The position numbers and the translations under genes were made by a program. Source: Helicostylum pulchrum (taxonomy: Eukaryota > Mucoromycota > Mucoromycetes > Mucorales > Mucoraceae). Taken from it: DNA of 64,000 bases. This document shows positions 43,562 to 56,328 of the stretch, piece by piece; position 1 is the stretch's first letter; each line of letters begins with the position of its first letter. Below the pieces are notes generated by a model that was not told the DNA's origin, did no database searches, and worked only from the letters and a program-made list of their open reading frames with translations. The stretch covers positions 434,001 to 498,000 of the forward strand of contig JAIXMO010000003.1 of NCBI GenBank assembly GCA_025677825.1. The letters run 5' to 3'.

Positions 43562-46525
43562 TTATACTTTATAATTAATACCAGTGGTCCCTCTTCTTCT
43601 GTGAAAGTCGTTCTTCAAAGATACTTCTTCTCCCTTTGTATCACAATGAATACAGACAAACGATTGAAACCTAAAATAGGGTTAGAACAAAAAAAAAAGA
43701 TTTATAATAAGAAACTTACTTTTGAGGGTATTTTTTAATGGGTGGGTTAGGACAACCACAGTGAACTTTCAAGTGACACTCTGCACATTGAATAAATACG
43801 CGTGGATCCCAGAAATTTCCAGTACCTGTATGTCCTACTTTTCTCTGATGACTTGTTGCCTTCAAGTGTTCTACATAGTCTTCTGTAAAGGCAAAAGAAT
43901 CCCAAGTTGCTTTTGGGAATTCGTGTTGTCCACAAATGAAACAAATCAAGTCTGGTGATGGTACAACGATAGGTTGTTCTTCGGACCGTTTGAGCTTTGG
44001 AGAAGCAGTTGTTGGTTGTTGTTGTTGTTGTTGTGAATTCGCAGTAAGTTTTGGATCATTGGATGTTTTCTTATTATTAGTACTGACAGTAAAAGAAGAC
44101 CTTGGAGGATTAGCATATAAAGTTAGTTTTGGGGTTGCTTCACTCCCAGAAGACTTCTCGGCCTTCTTTTTTAAAGGCTCAGTATCTTCACATATACTAA
44201 ACGCGCCCTTTGGTGGAACGTATCTGTATACTGGACTATGATAAAAGTTCTTTTTAAGAAATAAACCATTGACCTTTAATATATAGGAGGACGAATAGCT
44301 GCGACAGAATTCGTTTAATAAAAAATCTACAAACTCCATATACTTTTTCTTGGCATGATCCACTGTATGACATTTGATTCGATCGAAAAAGAGTTTAAAA
44401 GATTGGTCCATTAAATCATTTTCGGGTATAAAAGGTGATTTCTTAACGGCTCTTTTCCATGTTTCAATTTGAATACCTGTGTGCGTAATATTAAATTGAT
44501 CCAATAGGTGTACATCTCGTTTCGAAATCCATTTCTCAAACGCTAGTGCTAAACGTCTGGGTGATGACTTGGTAGACGTTACAATGGCATGCTCAGCACA
44601 TGCCAAGACTGCATCCTTATTAAAACACCAATAACCGTTCTTTCCTGCACACGTGACATGAAACAATTGAGGACAAAATCGACACTTCAATTTAGCTCCA
44701 AACTGCGCAAACATGGGGTCGGTACAGTACATGCATGCATCTAGAAATCGTTGTATAGGGATATGATTACGAATTGACATACGGTAGTCGTGTGTCTTTG
44801 GCTGATACGTAAAACCACTAGGCCCCGTTAAATTTTTAGCGCAAATCATATGAACCCATTCAATGCCGTAAAACGATTCTGATAATTTACAAAATGCACC
44901 TGTAACATTGGGGCACAATACGCATGTCTGTTAAAAAAAAAGTTAAAAACTGTCAAAAAAAAAAAAATTTAATATATAACATACCACATTTCTATAAACA
45001 GATACACCATTAGAAGGTCGACATCGGTCACAATACCAATGTTCACTATTTGCAATGTTGCTTTTAATTTTATAACAGTTTTTATGTACAATTACTTCAC
45101 ACAAGGCATTATCACAATAAACCAATGGGTTACTCTGCGTGGTAACGTCTTCAAAACACACGCAACAGACTTCTGCATCTTTTTGTGTCCACAGTTTAGT
45201 AAATTTTCCTAATTGTCGAAGTTCCTCAATGGCTTCCGTTTTAGTTGGTATATCAGAGCTTATCTTTCTCTTTTTTATTATCTCTGGCGAAGGTGAATGC
45301 ACAGCAATTTTTCTTTTGGGTGTAGATCCTGCACTCTCGGGTTGTTTCCCTTTATTACGGTTTGTTGTGATATTTGCCGATACATCGCTGTCATCTTCGC
45401 TTGTACTTTCGCTGCTGATAGATACTGGTTTATGCCATTTACGTGCGGGCGGTAATGAAGGTTCTTCGTACGGCATAAAATCAGATGATGATTCGGTGAG
45501 TGATGATTCTTGACGAGAGGTTTCATATGGTATTGAGTCAAACGCAGAGGGGCTAGAGTACGTAAATCGGGTAGATGTGGAGGGTTGTGGATCCGGACGA
45601 CGAGTAGTGGAGTCGGAGCGATTTAATAATATAGATCGTGTCGATATAGGTCGGTATGCGTTTCGATATACGGGCCGATGCAAAGGCTGATTTAGGTGAT
45701 TATATCGATTTGAATCAAGATTTGATTTCGTTGTCGTTGATTCCGAATGAGTAGTACTTTTTTCCTTTTCATGTGAATCCACTATAATGTTTTTTTTTAA
45801 AAAAAGTTGTTAAAAACATGTGGGGTTACTATTATTTTTTTTTACTACTTACAACTATTAGAAGGTTGGGATAGGTTATAAGCATGTCTAAAGTTTACTG
45901 GATCATCAGCGCTATAATCCGAATAAGTCTCAAAATAAGATCCATCTTGTAAAGCAGCTCGAAAGTAGTGTTGAATATGAGGTGTGGCGTAATACCTAGA
46001 AGGTGTATCGTCTTTATAGGTTGGTACAAAGTATGACTGTCGAAAGGCAGCTATTGGTTTAATGGAATATTTTTCAGGTAAAAAATGTGGGCCTGAAAAC
46101 ACAGACATGTTATTCTCTTCGGTTGGATTGGTAGGCTCGAGGTTATGGGTGAGGGTAGTAGTTTCGTGTATTGCAGGAATAAGGGGTGACCGCTTAATAC
46201 TGGATGGTATGACACCTACACGAGAAGGCATAGGTGGTTGGTAACGTATCAGTGGAGGTATGGATTGTAAAATTAGGTATTGATATTCGCGTTCAAAGTG
46301 GTCGGTTTGTTGCATATCGTCGTGTAGAGGTCCAAACGACACGACATTAGATGGTGGTAAGCTTGTACATCTACTTTTTTAGTCTATTTAGTTTTTTTTT
46401 TCTTATAATTTTGCTTCATGGACTAGGGGTTAGGGCCTTTTTCTTTTTTACCTGATGTCATTGTCGATTGTAGGTAGTACTTCTTTAGGAAGTCGTATAT
46501 TGTTATTTGGTAACGGACTAATCAT
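43562..46525 (-). CDS. PHD-finger chromatin protein, 901 aa, 5 exons
   Basis: Exons 46525-46452, 46370-45853, 45781-44985, 44927-43720 and 43670-43562, all in phase. The centre has a PHD finger (VCCVCFEDVTTQSNPLVYCD ... WYCDRC) followed directly by an extended PHD (TCVLCPNVTGAFCKL ... WVHMICA ... CRFCPQLFHVTCA). This PHD-zinc knuckle-ePHD unit is typical of histone readers of the BRPF/Jade/Nto1/AF10 group in acetyltransferase complexes. The Ser/Pro-rich N-terminus (~380 aa) shows no clear EPL1 domain. A further Cys-rich module near the C-terminus (CFICGQHEF ... CAECHLKVHCGCPN ... CIHCDTK) is split by the last intron. Orthology to a named protein is not certain. Confidence 0.88.
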
Positions 46526-47800
46526 GCCAAGCACTTTTTTTTTCTGTTACTTTTTTTTTGTAACAAGATTTCAAAAGATCAAGAGTAACAAAAAAAAAAG
46601 GAGGGAAAAAAGTCAACAGAAGTTTCACACTGAAAAATAGACACGGATGTTGAAAATCCTCTTTTTTTTGTTACTGGTAACCCTCATCCTTATTAGGGCT
46701 TTTTTTGTTGTTATCATTATGATAGTTGCTGCTAGATGTGTGTTTATAATTTAGTTGTTTTGCAAAGGTAACGCATGTTTACATTCTATTATAAAGGGAA
46801 TTAGTATGGTATGTTGGGATCATGTTTTACTCTCTCTTTCCCTTTTTTTTTTTTTGGGTTCGCATTCGCGACTTGTGGAAAAAACTCAACCTGGGTTTTA
46901 ATTCGCGTCTCGATGTCGTGTTCAAATTGCGTGTAGTATAGAATTATTGTATATGCGTGTATTAATAACAGGCGGGTCATGTACTATTAACCAGCTCTTG
47001 ATTCACCATCTACATTAATAATACTTTAAATTTGAGCGTGACCAAAAGAAAAAAAAAGTCTATATACCTTTGTTATTCTGAGAGCTCTACTTTTTTTATT
47101 ATTGCTTTTTGGGTAGTAAATGGGTAAATATTTTTCCCAAGTTTAAAGCCTCGTGTTACAAAAAAAATACGCGAACTTTTGCTTTTTCCATCCGAAACAA
47201 AAAAAAAAATCACCGACAAATGCTAAGTAATCTTTAAAGTTAACATATTTGCAATCTTTAACTCTCATTCTTTAAAAGTATATCTAAAATCAATAAGCTT
47301 TTAGATAAACTCTGGATATGTAATTAATACTTTTATAGTAAGCACGCGCTTTTTAACGTTCAATGAAGTTTTTTTTTTCTGCAAAAAAAAAGGTACATAT
47401 AAATAAACAAACTGTCAAGATAGCACATTCTTTCATAGCGTTAGATGCGATTGCAGTTGTTGAGTCAGTATTGAGTACCCGCATTTTTTTTTAAAAAAGG
47501 GTATCATTTGGATACACAAAAAGTGCTTTTTGATTTTTAGAAAGAATCGATTATATATTATTAAATACAGAAAGAAAAGAAAGGAAAGTATGTGTGTGAC
47601 TATACATATAATGGGGGGAGCATAACAAAGAGGGAGATATAGAGATAGAGAGATAAATATAACGTGTGCGTTTGTGTTTGTGTGCGTGTGTGTTTTTTTT
47701 AAAAAAAAAATGGGAGAGAAGCCATAAAAGATATTCATAGAAAAAAAGATATAGAGAAAAAAAAAAAGGTGTGTGGGGGCATAATTTTGTTACTGGCTAC
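46526..47800. other. Intergenic, AT-rich
   Basis: Upstream of the PHD gene and downstream of the CSL gene. No gene seen; contains GT- and A/T-rich simple repeats (47660-47710). Confidence 0.6.
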
Positions 47801-50800
47801 TTACAAGGGATAAAATTTGTTTGTTTTACATATGGTACCATCCCCTCTGACCAGCAAAATAGGGATTTGATTGTACAAGTTTTTAGTTTCCAATAAATCA
47901 TGTCTTGACGGTACTTTACAAACTAATAATTCGCGACTGCGATATTCAGTCTGTAAAGCCTTTTGATCACCGAACCAAACCTGAAGGTCGCGTGAAAAGT
48001 TCTCACCATGTAACGATAACATAAAGTCTTCGTCTTTACTAGGCTTTGTAGTAAAACTGGTCAAGGATGGAAACGGATGATGAAGTGTATGTGAATCTTC
48101 TGATTGAGCAGTCGATGAGAATGTATAAGTAGCACAATCGGTACCTACGATTGTCCACACTGCTGCATCAGATACGTCTTCGCTCCAGTAAGCGCCTAAT
48201 GATTGCGTGTTACTAACGGAAGATCGACGACCGCCACTACCAGTGCTGCTGACACTAGATTTACGTGAGTTCTCAAATTTTTGTGAAAGGATGGGAGTGA
48301 CGGGCATGGCTTGAGGATAAAACTCGTCATTAGGATTGTATCTTTGTTGCATCATCATCATGTTTTGATCAGACATGGTAGAGGTACCGGACACACGTCG
48401 TTTACGAATGACTTTTTCATCTTGTGCGGTAATATCAAACATATCGAGCATATCCCATTGCATGGCGGATGTGGATGTGGTGGCGGTGGGAACAGGAGGA
48501 GGAGGGTGTATGGGTTTACGAGGATCTGTGGTTTTATGCATACCGACCATATCATTGAGACAGGCTAAATAAGTGACAGGCTGTGAAGATCGAGGCATCA
48601 TGGTAGTGGCAGGTGGTGAAGGACGAGAGTAATAATCTTGTTGACGGTGATTGACATTAGCAGGATCCTGTACAATCTGAAGAGCTACTTTATGTAACTG
48701 AGAGACTGGGTCACCTAAAACTTCATCACCATATTCACCTCCACCTACTAAATTTAAATCGTCGGTACTTTGCGCTCCGCCAACAACAGTAGAGGCTTTA
48801 TCGACTTTACGAATAATCATGACTGGACTCACAAGACCAGTGGTCAGACATTGTAACACAACATGTTGGTTATAATGGATAGGAATCAGTTGACCTGTTT
48901 TGTTTTTTAATGCAATGGCAGGTGGCGGAGGGTATGGAACGTTTCGAGTGAAGGATGAATTTCGTCCGATAAAATCTTCGGGTGTATCGGTTTCTTTAGC
49001 GTCACAAGGGGATCGTGTTGTATCTACTACCCAAATAACAAAGGGATCCCAGCATGTGGTACGCGCAACAAAGCAAGTACCTTCTCCCGTAGGTACATGT
49101 TCTTTCTTGACTTGGCCTGGAAATGCAAAACTTGCTCCTGCAGTAGAAACTCCCAAGTATTTGGTGGAAACTGTTTGAGAACGAATACGATTGAATAAAG
49201 ATACTGTTGTACCATGATGAATGCATACTAAAAAGAAAAAGAAAAATTAATAAAAATACCACTAAAAAAAAAGCATGATCAAACTTACACTCCATATTTT
49301 TTACACTTTGCCTTTTCTTTGATGGTTTACTAATAACTTTAATTCCTTTCGAAGCTAAAGTACCTAATTGAATGCCATTGGCCATTTGAATCTTGATCAG
49401 ACATTCAACGCGTTTTCTTTTTTCATCGGCATCGTTAATATATAAGTGCTTGGAAACACATTTACCGGCGGATAAAGTTTCTTGCTGATGGTTATGATAC
49501 CAATCCACGCTATTGCTACGTGATTCGGAACTACTACGAAAACGACTGGGATGTTCAGATTGTTGTAACGCATTTTGAGCAGGTTGCTGTTGTGACTTTA
49601 TGTGTCCAGTTTGTCCAACGGTAACACCAGACACAGTATACCATTCGATTTGGCCTGATTGAGGTGTAGATGTTTCACCAGAAATATTCACTGTTAATTT
49701 AGGTGGGTTTAATTCTTCTTGACCTCTCTTTAATATTTCGTTTGAGTTTTCGTTATTTTGACCGCCTGTCCACCAACTAGAACCAACAAGAATAGCTGTA
49801 GGAGGAGGGCATAAAAATCTATACGTATTTTTTTTTTTTTAGTTTCGATGAAATACAAAAACGTTTGTGTGTGTGTGTGTAATATTTTTTGGTTTTACCT
49901 TTTTTCGGTACCGTAACTCTTTTGAGCAACTTTACTAGTGAGAATAACAACAGTTTTCTCTTCGCCACCGCCCAACAAGTAGTGCCTTATCAAGGGTTTC
50001 ATTTTGGCAGCATTTACTGCATGCTGTAATAAACGGGCATTTATAACGCCGGCTTGTAAAGTACGACGATGATCAAGAAGTGAAACATCATCCAAATGCT
50101 TCAATGGAGGGGGAGAACTTGAAGAAGAAGAAGAAGGGATAGGTGATGAGGGACCTGAATGAAATAATGCAAGAGGAATCTCACTTGTTTGTGAAACCAG
50201 AGTTCTTTCTGGTGTCTATATATACATCATTATTATTATTTTATTGTACACACATACACACACACCGAAAAAAAAATATGTACCCATCTCCCACCTACCA
50301 TAATTGTCTCATGCTCCATGGATGGCTTTGCATGACTTTCATCTAGACTCCAGTTCCTTGTAGGTGGTGGTACATGAAAAGGAAAACTTTCAGGGGACTC
50401 GTTTTCATCTTCTTGCAAAGACTCCAAAAATCCCGGCGTAAAAAAACCGGGAGAGCTGGGATTATTGTTGGCATTATTATTATACTGAGGTTGTTGTGGA
50501 GACCAAGCTTGATGTATTAATCTTGAATTTCCCAAATCATTTAAATGCAATGTACGCGTATTATCTTTTGTGGTATCGACAAATTGAAAAGGTGAAGGTT
50601 GATCAAGATTTAATATTTGATGAATTTCGGTATTTTCTCCCACGCCGCCATTACTCTTTTGAGATGGATTGTTCATAAAGGACTCTGCTATAAACTGTTC
50701 TTGTGTGTTGGTAGAGCCATGCCATGAATGGTTCATCAATTCACTGGATTTCATATCATCCTGTTGATGATAAGTAGCGGTAGTATTAGAAGAAGAAGAG

Positions 50801-51030
50801 GTGATAGGCACAATAAAATCTTGTTGGTTTTGCTGTTGGCTGTTATTGCTCCAGGTCTGGTACAAGCCATCTAAACCATTGACGTTTTGCTGGTATGTAA
50901 ACTCTTGCTGTTGCTTTCGTTTTCTGTGGTTAAATGTTGGTGATTCAGGTGAAGAATAAACATTATTATAGAATACATTATTTGTGGGTGAATAATTTGA
51001 TTGGTCATTGTGAGTTGCCATCATAGGCAT
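47801..51030 (-). CDS. CSL-family (CBF1/Su(H)/Lag-1) transcription factor, 1001 aa, 4 exons
   Basis: Exons 51030-50299, 50215-49899, 49818-49289 and 49227-47801. The N-terminal ~240 residues are Asn/Gln/Ser-rich and disordered. The Rel-like domain includes KVAQKSYGTEKRFLCPPPTA (joined across an intron) and ILVGSSWW; the beta-trefoil domain contains LCIHHGTTVSLFNRIRSQTV and STKYLGV, the hallmark DNA-contact region, and CWDPFVIWVV; the C-terminal IPT/TIG domain ends VRGDGTICKTNKFYPL. CSL proteins bind TGGGAA-like sites; in animals they mediate Notch output, while in fungi, which lack Notch, Cbf11/Cbf12 regulate adhesion, cell cycle and lipid genes. Long insertions (about 950-1000 aa total) fit fungal members. 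The stop codon sits within CTTGTAAGTAG, which could also be read as a splice donor, so a longer C-terminus is possible. Confidence 0.92.
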
Positions 51031-54000
51031 ATTACTTTGTATCAATTTTTTTTATTATAATGTTATGAACAATAACAATAAAAAATATGCAGAAAAAAGA
51101 ATGAAAAAGATCGTATAAAGAGAATAAAAGAAAGGGAAAAAAAAAAAAAAAAAACTAAATTGCGGGGTAAATCAAGATGAGTCGGTTATTTAATAAAAAA
51201 AGAGATGACTTTTAAAAGTATTTGATATCCCATGAGTATTGCAAAAAGTTTATAAAGGAAAGCATAGGATCAATTGTTACATTTTGTGTAATAAATAAAT
51301 TATTTTTCCAAAGTATACATGTATAATTTGTTTGTATCATACAACTCAATTTCTAGTGGTGGGGGATTAAAAAACCACCCCCAAACTCTCTGACCAAAAA
51401 TGGGTTTTTGTTGTGGGAGAAGGTCATATGTCGCTTTATTTTGTACGCATATAACAATAACAATTATTCTTTTCCCTCTCTTCTTCTCTTAGTATTGCAT
51501 ACAGCATAAATAATAAGGCTAGCGTTTATATTTACATTTAAATAACAATGATGAGTTCTGAGTACATTCTACCATTTTTTTTTTATTCTTTTTTTTTTTC
51601 CTTTTATTGATGGTGATACAATAAACTTAGTGTTTGACTGGTCCTACCCATTATATAAAAAATAACTGTGTTTAATGCAAAAAAAAGCTTTTTTACTCTT
51701 GTAAAAAAAAAGAAACCTTGAATCGCCATGTTGGGGGATGGAACAAGATGAGCTCACTTCTCTTTTTTTTCCCCCCCTCTTCCTCTCTATTCTCTAACAA
51801 ATAAATAAAAGAAACCACTTGGCTTTTTTTTTTTTTTGACAAGCATAAGAAATGATTGGTTTAACAAAAGTCTACATGATCTCTGCCAATACAACTCACC
51901 TGAGTGCAGGCGGCTTTGGGTATTTACTACCGACCTTTGTACACCCTTTATTTCTGTCTTTCCTCAAATCACTTGACAAGTACTATTTAAACACCCACGC
52001 ACAAGCGTATCCTTATTTTATTTTTCTTTTTTGCCCCAGCGAAAAAAAAAACAAGGTTAAAATAATAATATTTAAAGGTTACGTCGATAAAAAAGATCAA
52101 CTATTTTACTACGTAATGTGACCAATAGGTACAGGCATCTTTCCTTCTAACTTCCTAGTAGAAAAAGAAGGCAAGAAAAAGAGTACAATTCATGACGCCC
52201 TGACGTATGCCGGTGCCACAATAGTACTTTTTTTTTTTTTTTTGCTATTCCGGGTACCTTATTCCACTGTAGTTTAGACATGAGAACGCAAAATAAGGAA
52301 ATAAAATGCTTTGTTAAAAGCCAGCGAAAAAAAAAAGTGTCAATTGATCAAAAATAAATGAGGTCAGATATAGGAATCTTTTGTATTCCCATCTATACAG
52401 TTACAAGAATAACCAAGACACTTTTTTTTCTTTCTTCGCCAATCCTTAAATAAGAAGTGGCTTTACTCAAATTCCATTTGCTTTTTTTTTTTTTTTTTTT
52501 TTTTTTGAAAGATTATATTACTTTATTTATCGTTCAAAGTTCCATATCCGTCTTAAAGCGCGTTAATGAAATCGAAATCGGACCGGCCATTCGTGACAGT
52601 AGTGGGTTTCAAATGTGGCGAATCGTGTTCAGTTACTGAGGGTAGGTAACAATGTTCTTTTTTTTCGGTAGAATTAGTTGTAGATCCGTAGAACAAGTGG
52701 ACACATAAACTATACAAACCTGGTATATTGCTTAGCCATGACCAAGTAGTACGAGTACTTATGAAGATATATCCTAGTATAAAGAACTGACAGAAAGAGA
52801 ACGTAAGAGGATTGCAAATATAATATTAGTAGCCAAAATGAATTTGACACTGGAGAAGCTTACATGATACATCGGTTTTTTTTCCCGCGAATGTATTTAT
52901 AGTAAACACTCACTTGTTATTTATTGTCGTATTCCAACTTGTTGATGTGTATTTACCTATATCTAATCTGTAATGCATTGTTCTGTTGATTCTATCCAGC
53001 ATGATGCTTAGATCTTATCTTATTTGCTAAAGCTGTCTTACGTAATATACATGGTACAGAAGACATAAATCCCTTTTAAAGCTAGTTTTAAACAAATGCC
53101 CAGTAACTATAAAGAAAAAAAAGTGTTTTATAGCTTATATTCCAAGAGAAAAATAAACCACACTACACATTTTTCCAGTAAGAAAAAAAACTCGCAGTTA
53201 TGCTTCATCAGGCTCAAGTTAATCTACATTGTCTACTATTTATTAAAGGGAAAGATCTTTTTAGACAAGCTTATAGTCAATAGCGAAAAAGGTGTGGAGG
53301 TTAAAAAGTGTCTGTCGAGTCCTAGACCTGAGAGAGTTGTCAATAGTTCTTTTAAATGACAACTTTTTTGCAACTCATTAGATTAACGCAAAGCTTAAAC
53401 AAGATGTCTGTACATATTTTAGTCATTGACTACAGCTAATCTGCATTCGTTTTTTCTTTTCTTTTTTTTTTTTTTACATTCTGTTAGAACTTTTACGCGT
53501 AAATAGGAGTTTGTTGTTTGTAAGACAAAATTTTTAAGGGACAACTTTATCTTTTTTTTTTTTTGTGCACACATAATAGCAAATAACACTAACGTCCGTA
53601 GAATGTCAAGATAGGTTATTTACCGAAGATCTTATACTTTAGAATGCATAACAAATATACTTTTTCTTTTTAAATTTTTCGCAGTCGCTGTCAAAAGAAA
53701 CCACGCCCAAACTCAATAAACTTGGATCTATCCCGTTCTATATGTCTAAACTCACAAGATACCAAAGGGATTCTGAGAGCTCAAAATATTATTAAATCGT
53801 ATTCCGAGGAGCTAAGGCAAAAAAAAAAAGTCATTTTCTAGACCTCTCACCTTTTATCCTCTCTATTTTCCAAGTCCCGTCCTTCACATTCCTCAAAGTA
53901 TTCTAAGTTTCATTCACTTCGAGCTAGCTTTCTCTCTGCTCCGTGCTCTTGTTGTGAAACCGAAAATAATTTTATTCTTGTTCTCGTCTAGAAACTGTTT

Positions 54001-54875
54001 GATTCAATTTGGGGTACGATACCCCATCTTAAATTCCTGTATTCGTTCTACTCTGAGTATTTTCGGGCCAATCAATCAGTGAGCAAGTTCCCTGTTTGCG
54101 ATTCCATTATTTAATCAGGGCGGTTTAATAAAGTTTTGCAGTAAAAAGTACAACATTAATATATTATATACTAGCCGTCCTACCTCGCTTCGCTCGAGGG
54201 AGTCGTCGCCCTGCGGGTTTAGAGTCAATATTTTACAAATATGATATTCATTTTTTTTTTACAAATATTTAGCCGAAAAGTAATTGTCATTACTTGTTCA
54301 TTTCACATGATTTATTTACACGTTCAATTTTGTTTTATCCGCATAAAAAAGAAACTTGCGTGAATCACGTTGGAACAACAAGTACACATTTGTACGATAA
54401 AAATGATTAACTAACGTATAAGTATGTAAATACGAGTATTATGAAGCTAATGGTAGTATAATTACGCCATGATTAGTAAATAGATCACATGAGTAAATAA
54501 AAGTGACTCCTCTCTATTTATCATCACTTTTTTTAAAAAGCTTTCATTTTTTTTTTTTTTCGTGTTAATAAAAACTGATACGGTCTTTCTTAGAGCAATG
54601 GTAATCCATAAAGGTAAGCGAAAAGAAACAGGATATTTTAATCGACCGTGCAAATTGAACCGTGCATCTTTTTTTATTTTTGAGCGTAGACGGAATTCTG
54701 AAACGAAGATCGCGTACCAGCAAGAATAATGACGGGTTAGCTACTCAACAGATACGGGTGTCATACACTAAAGTCTTTGAAAAGTGACATTTTCAGCTAG
54801 ACATTTTTCAAGTACCAAGAAGTATAAACTGAAAAGCGTCCCGCTTTTCAGTATTAAAACGTCCAAAAAAGATGT
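51031..54875. other. Gene-poor region
   Basis: 3.8 kb upstream of the CSL gene without a supported gene. Short frames at 51852, 52457 and 53096 lack motifs. GC-rich palindrome at 54183. The first kilobase may hold a long CSL promoter or 5' UTR. Confidence 0.5.
54183..54216. repeat. GC-rich palindrome fragment
   Basis: CCTCG-CTTCGCT-CGAGG forms a short hairpin (54183-54199), followed by a second GC-rich part, GTCGTCGCCCTGCGGG. It stands out from AT-rich surroundings and resembles short palindromic signatures found at ends of dispersed repeats. Identity unknown. Confidence 0.4.
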
Positions 54876-56328
54876 ATGTCCTCCAATACCGCAGCGGTAG
54901 CGGCAGTGGCAAAAAAAAACAGTCCTACCTCGTCCATTAATGATACTAAAGATAAGGAGAAAGTCGCGGAAGATCTCGAGGATCGCACCTTTGACGAGTA
55001 AGTTTATTTGAACATGGTTTCGTTTCTATTTATTTACCGTATTGTTATTTGGTATGTATGCAGACTACATGAAAATTTTATCTTTTTAGACACAGATAGC
55101 ACCACAGACAATGAGACTACAGCTTTGTTAGATGACCTGACCCGGCTTTCTAATAAACCTGTAACTGTTGTTTGCGGGTCTTTGATCCGTAAATTAGTCA
55201 ACTGCCCACCAAGTACAAAAAGCATGAGAAATTTGACCCGAACTCATGCTACTTCTGAAATGGATGAATCTTTGGAAATTGAACAACGACAACAAAAATA
55301 ACCACGGTAGCAAAGGTCTTGCTGGAGAAAAACGGAAATTAGGCGGAAATATTGTGCCATTTTCCAAGGATAGATTACTACACATAATGAAGTCGATAGC
55401 AACTAGCGATGATCCATCCAACATTGAATGTTACAATTATGAATTTATCACAGCTGAAACCCAATACCAACTGATGGAAGAATTCTTCTCGAATCTTCAA
55501 CAATACTGTACGATAGACCGACTACAATACTGGGTTGGTCAATCAAATATTTGGGGACCATGTAAAAGAAAGACAACGAATGGTCAAACGAAATACGGTC
55601 GACATTTGTGGATTGTACGCAAGGAGATGAGAGAATTCTTGGTCGAATCGACAGATTCAATTTCGGCATATTGGGACCATCTCAAGAACGAGGGTAGACG
55701 AGCAACCCTCTTTGGTTTTGGATCAAATTATGGATAGCCTTACCAATCAGTTCACTGATCTCAGTATACTCAAAACGGGTTTATATAATTTTGTTATTGA
55801 TAAATGTCGAATCACTCTCAAGCGAGCTCATTTTCATTCTGTCGATAGAAGTAGTCCTGTTAGATTTTATCACTATTGGTTATGCCAGAAAATCTCCAAC
55901 CAAAGAAAATAATGCATCTAGAACGCGACTTCTGTAACTCATAGTTGACAAGCTGTATTATCGAATGAGGTGTGAGGATGTGTATGTCAGCACGTGCTGC
56001 TTCGCCGGTGAACCGATTTTGGAACGTGATTCCCCTGTATCAGATCACTTGCTTTCAGTCATCAAAGGTTGCAATGGAGGCATTACAGATTTGACGAAGC
56101 GCATCCATTACACACAAAAACATATACGTCCGGCTATTATTGACTATGCTGGCCTTTCCACATCTCCGAACGACATTCGAAAATTTCTCGACACATACCC
56201 CCAATATCAAAGAAATTGCCATTGACCATGGTAAACCAATTGAAATCCTGACTCAACACCTACTATTGGAGAGAAACGATGCTGAAAAATTCAATTGTCG
56301 CCTTAGTCTTGTTCAACGATCAAAATAA
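54876..56328 (+). pseudogene. Decayed protein-coding locus (possibly transposon-derived)
   Basis: Coding-like text changes frame several times. From ATG 54876 it reads MSSNTAAVAAVAKKNSPTSS; an extra A near 54960 shifts to VAEDLEDRTFDE, which then splices in phase (GTAAGT at 54999, AG at 55063) to LHENFIFLDTDSTTDNETTA. After EIEQRQQK (stop at 55300) text resumes in another frame as GLAGEKRKLGGNIVPFSKDR and runs to 55737. Then come TDLSILKTGLYNFVIDKCRI with TLKRAHFHSVD (55712-55912), GEPILERDSPVSDHLLSVIK (from 55965) and HGKPIEILTQHLLLERNDAE to 56328. At least four frame changes mark it as dead. The 55.7-55.9 kb part recalls transposase-associated domains, but this is weak. Confidence 0.5.

Noticed and set aside
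51852..52121. 89-codon frame with a fair start
   Set aside because: Crosses poly-A tracts, composition unlike the real genes here, no recognisable domain.
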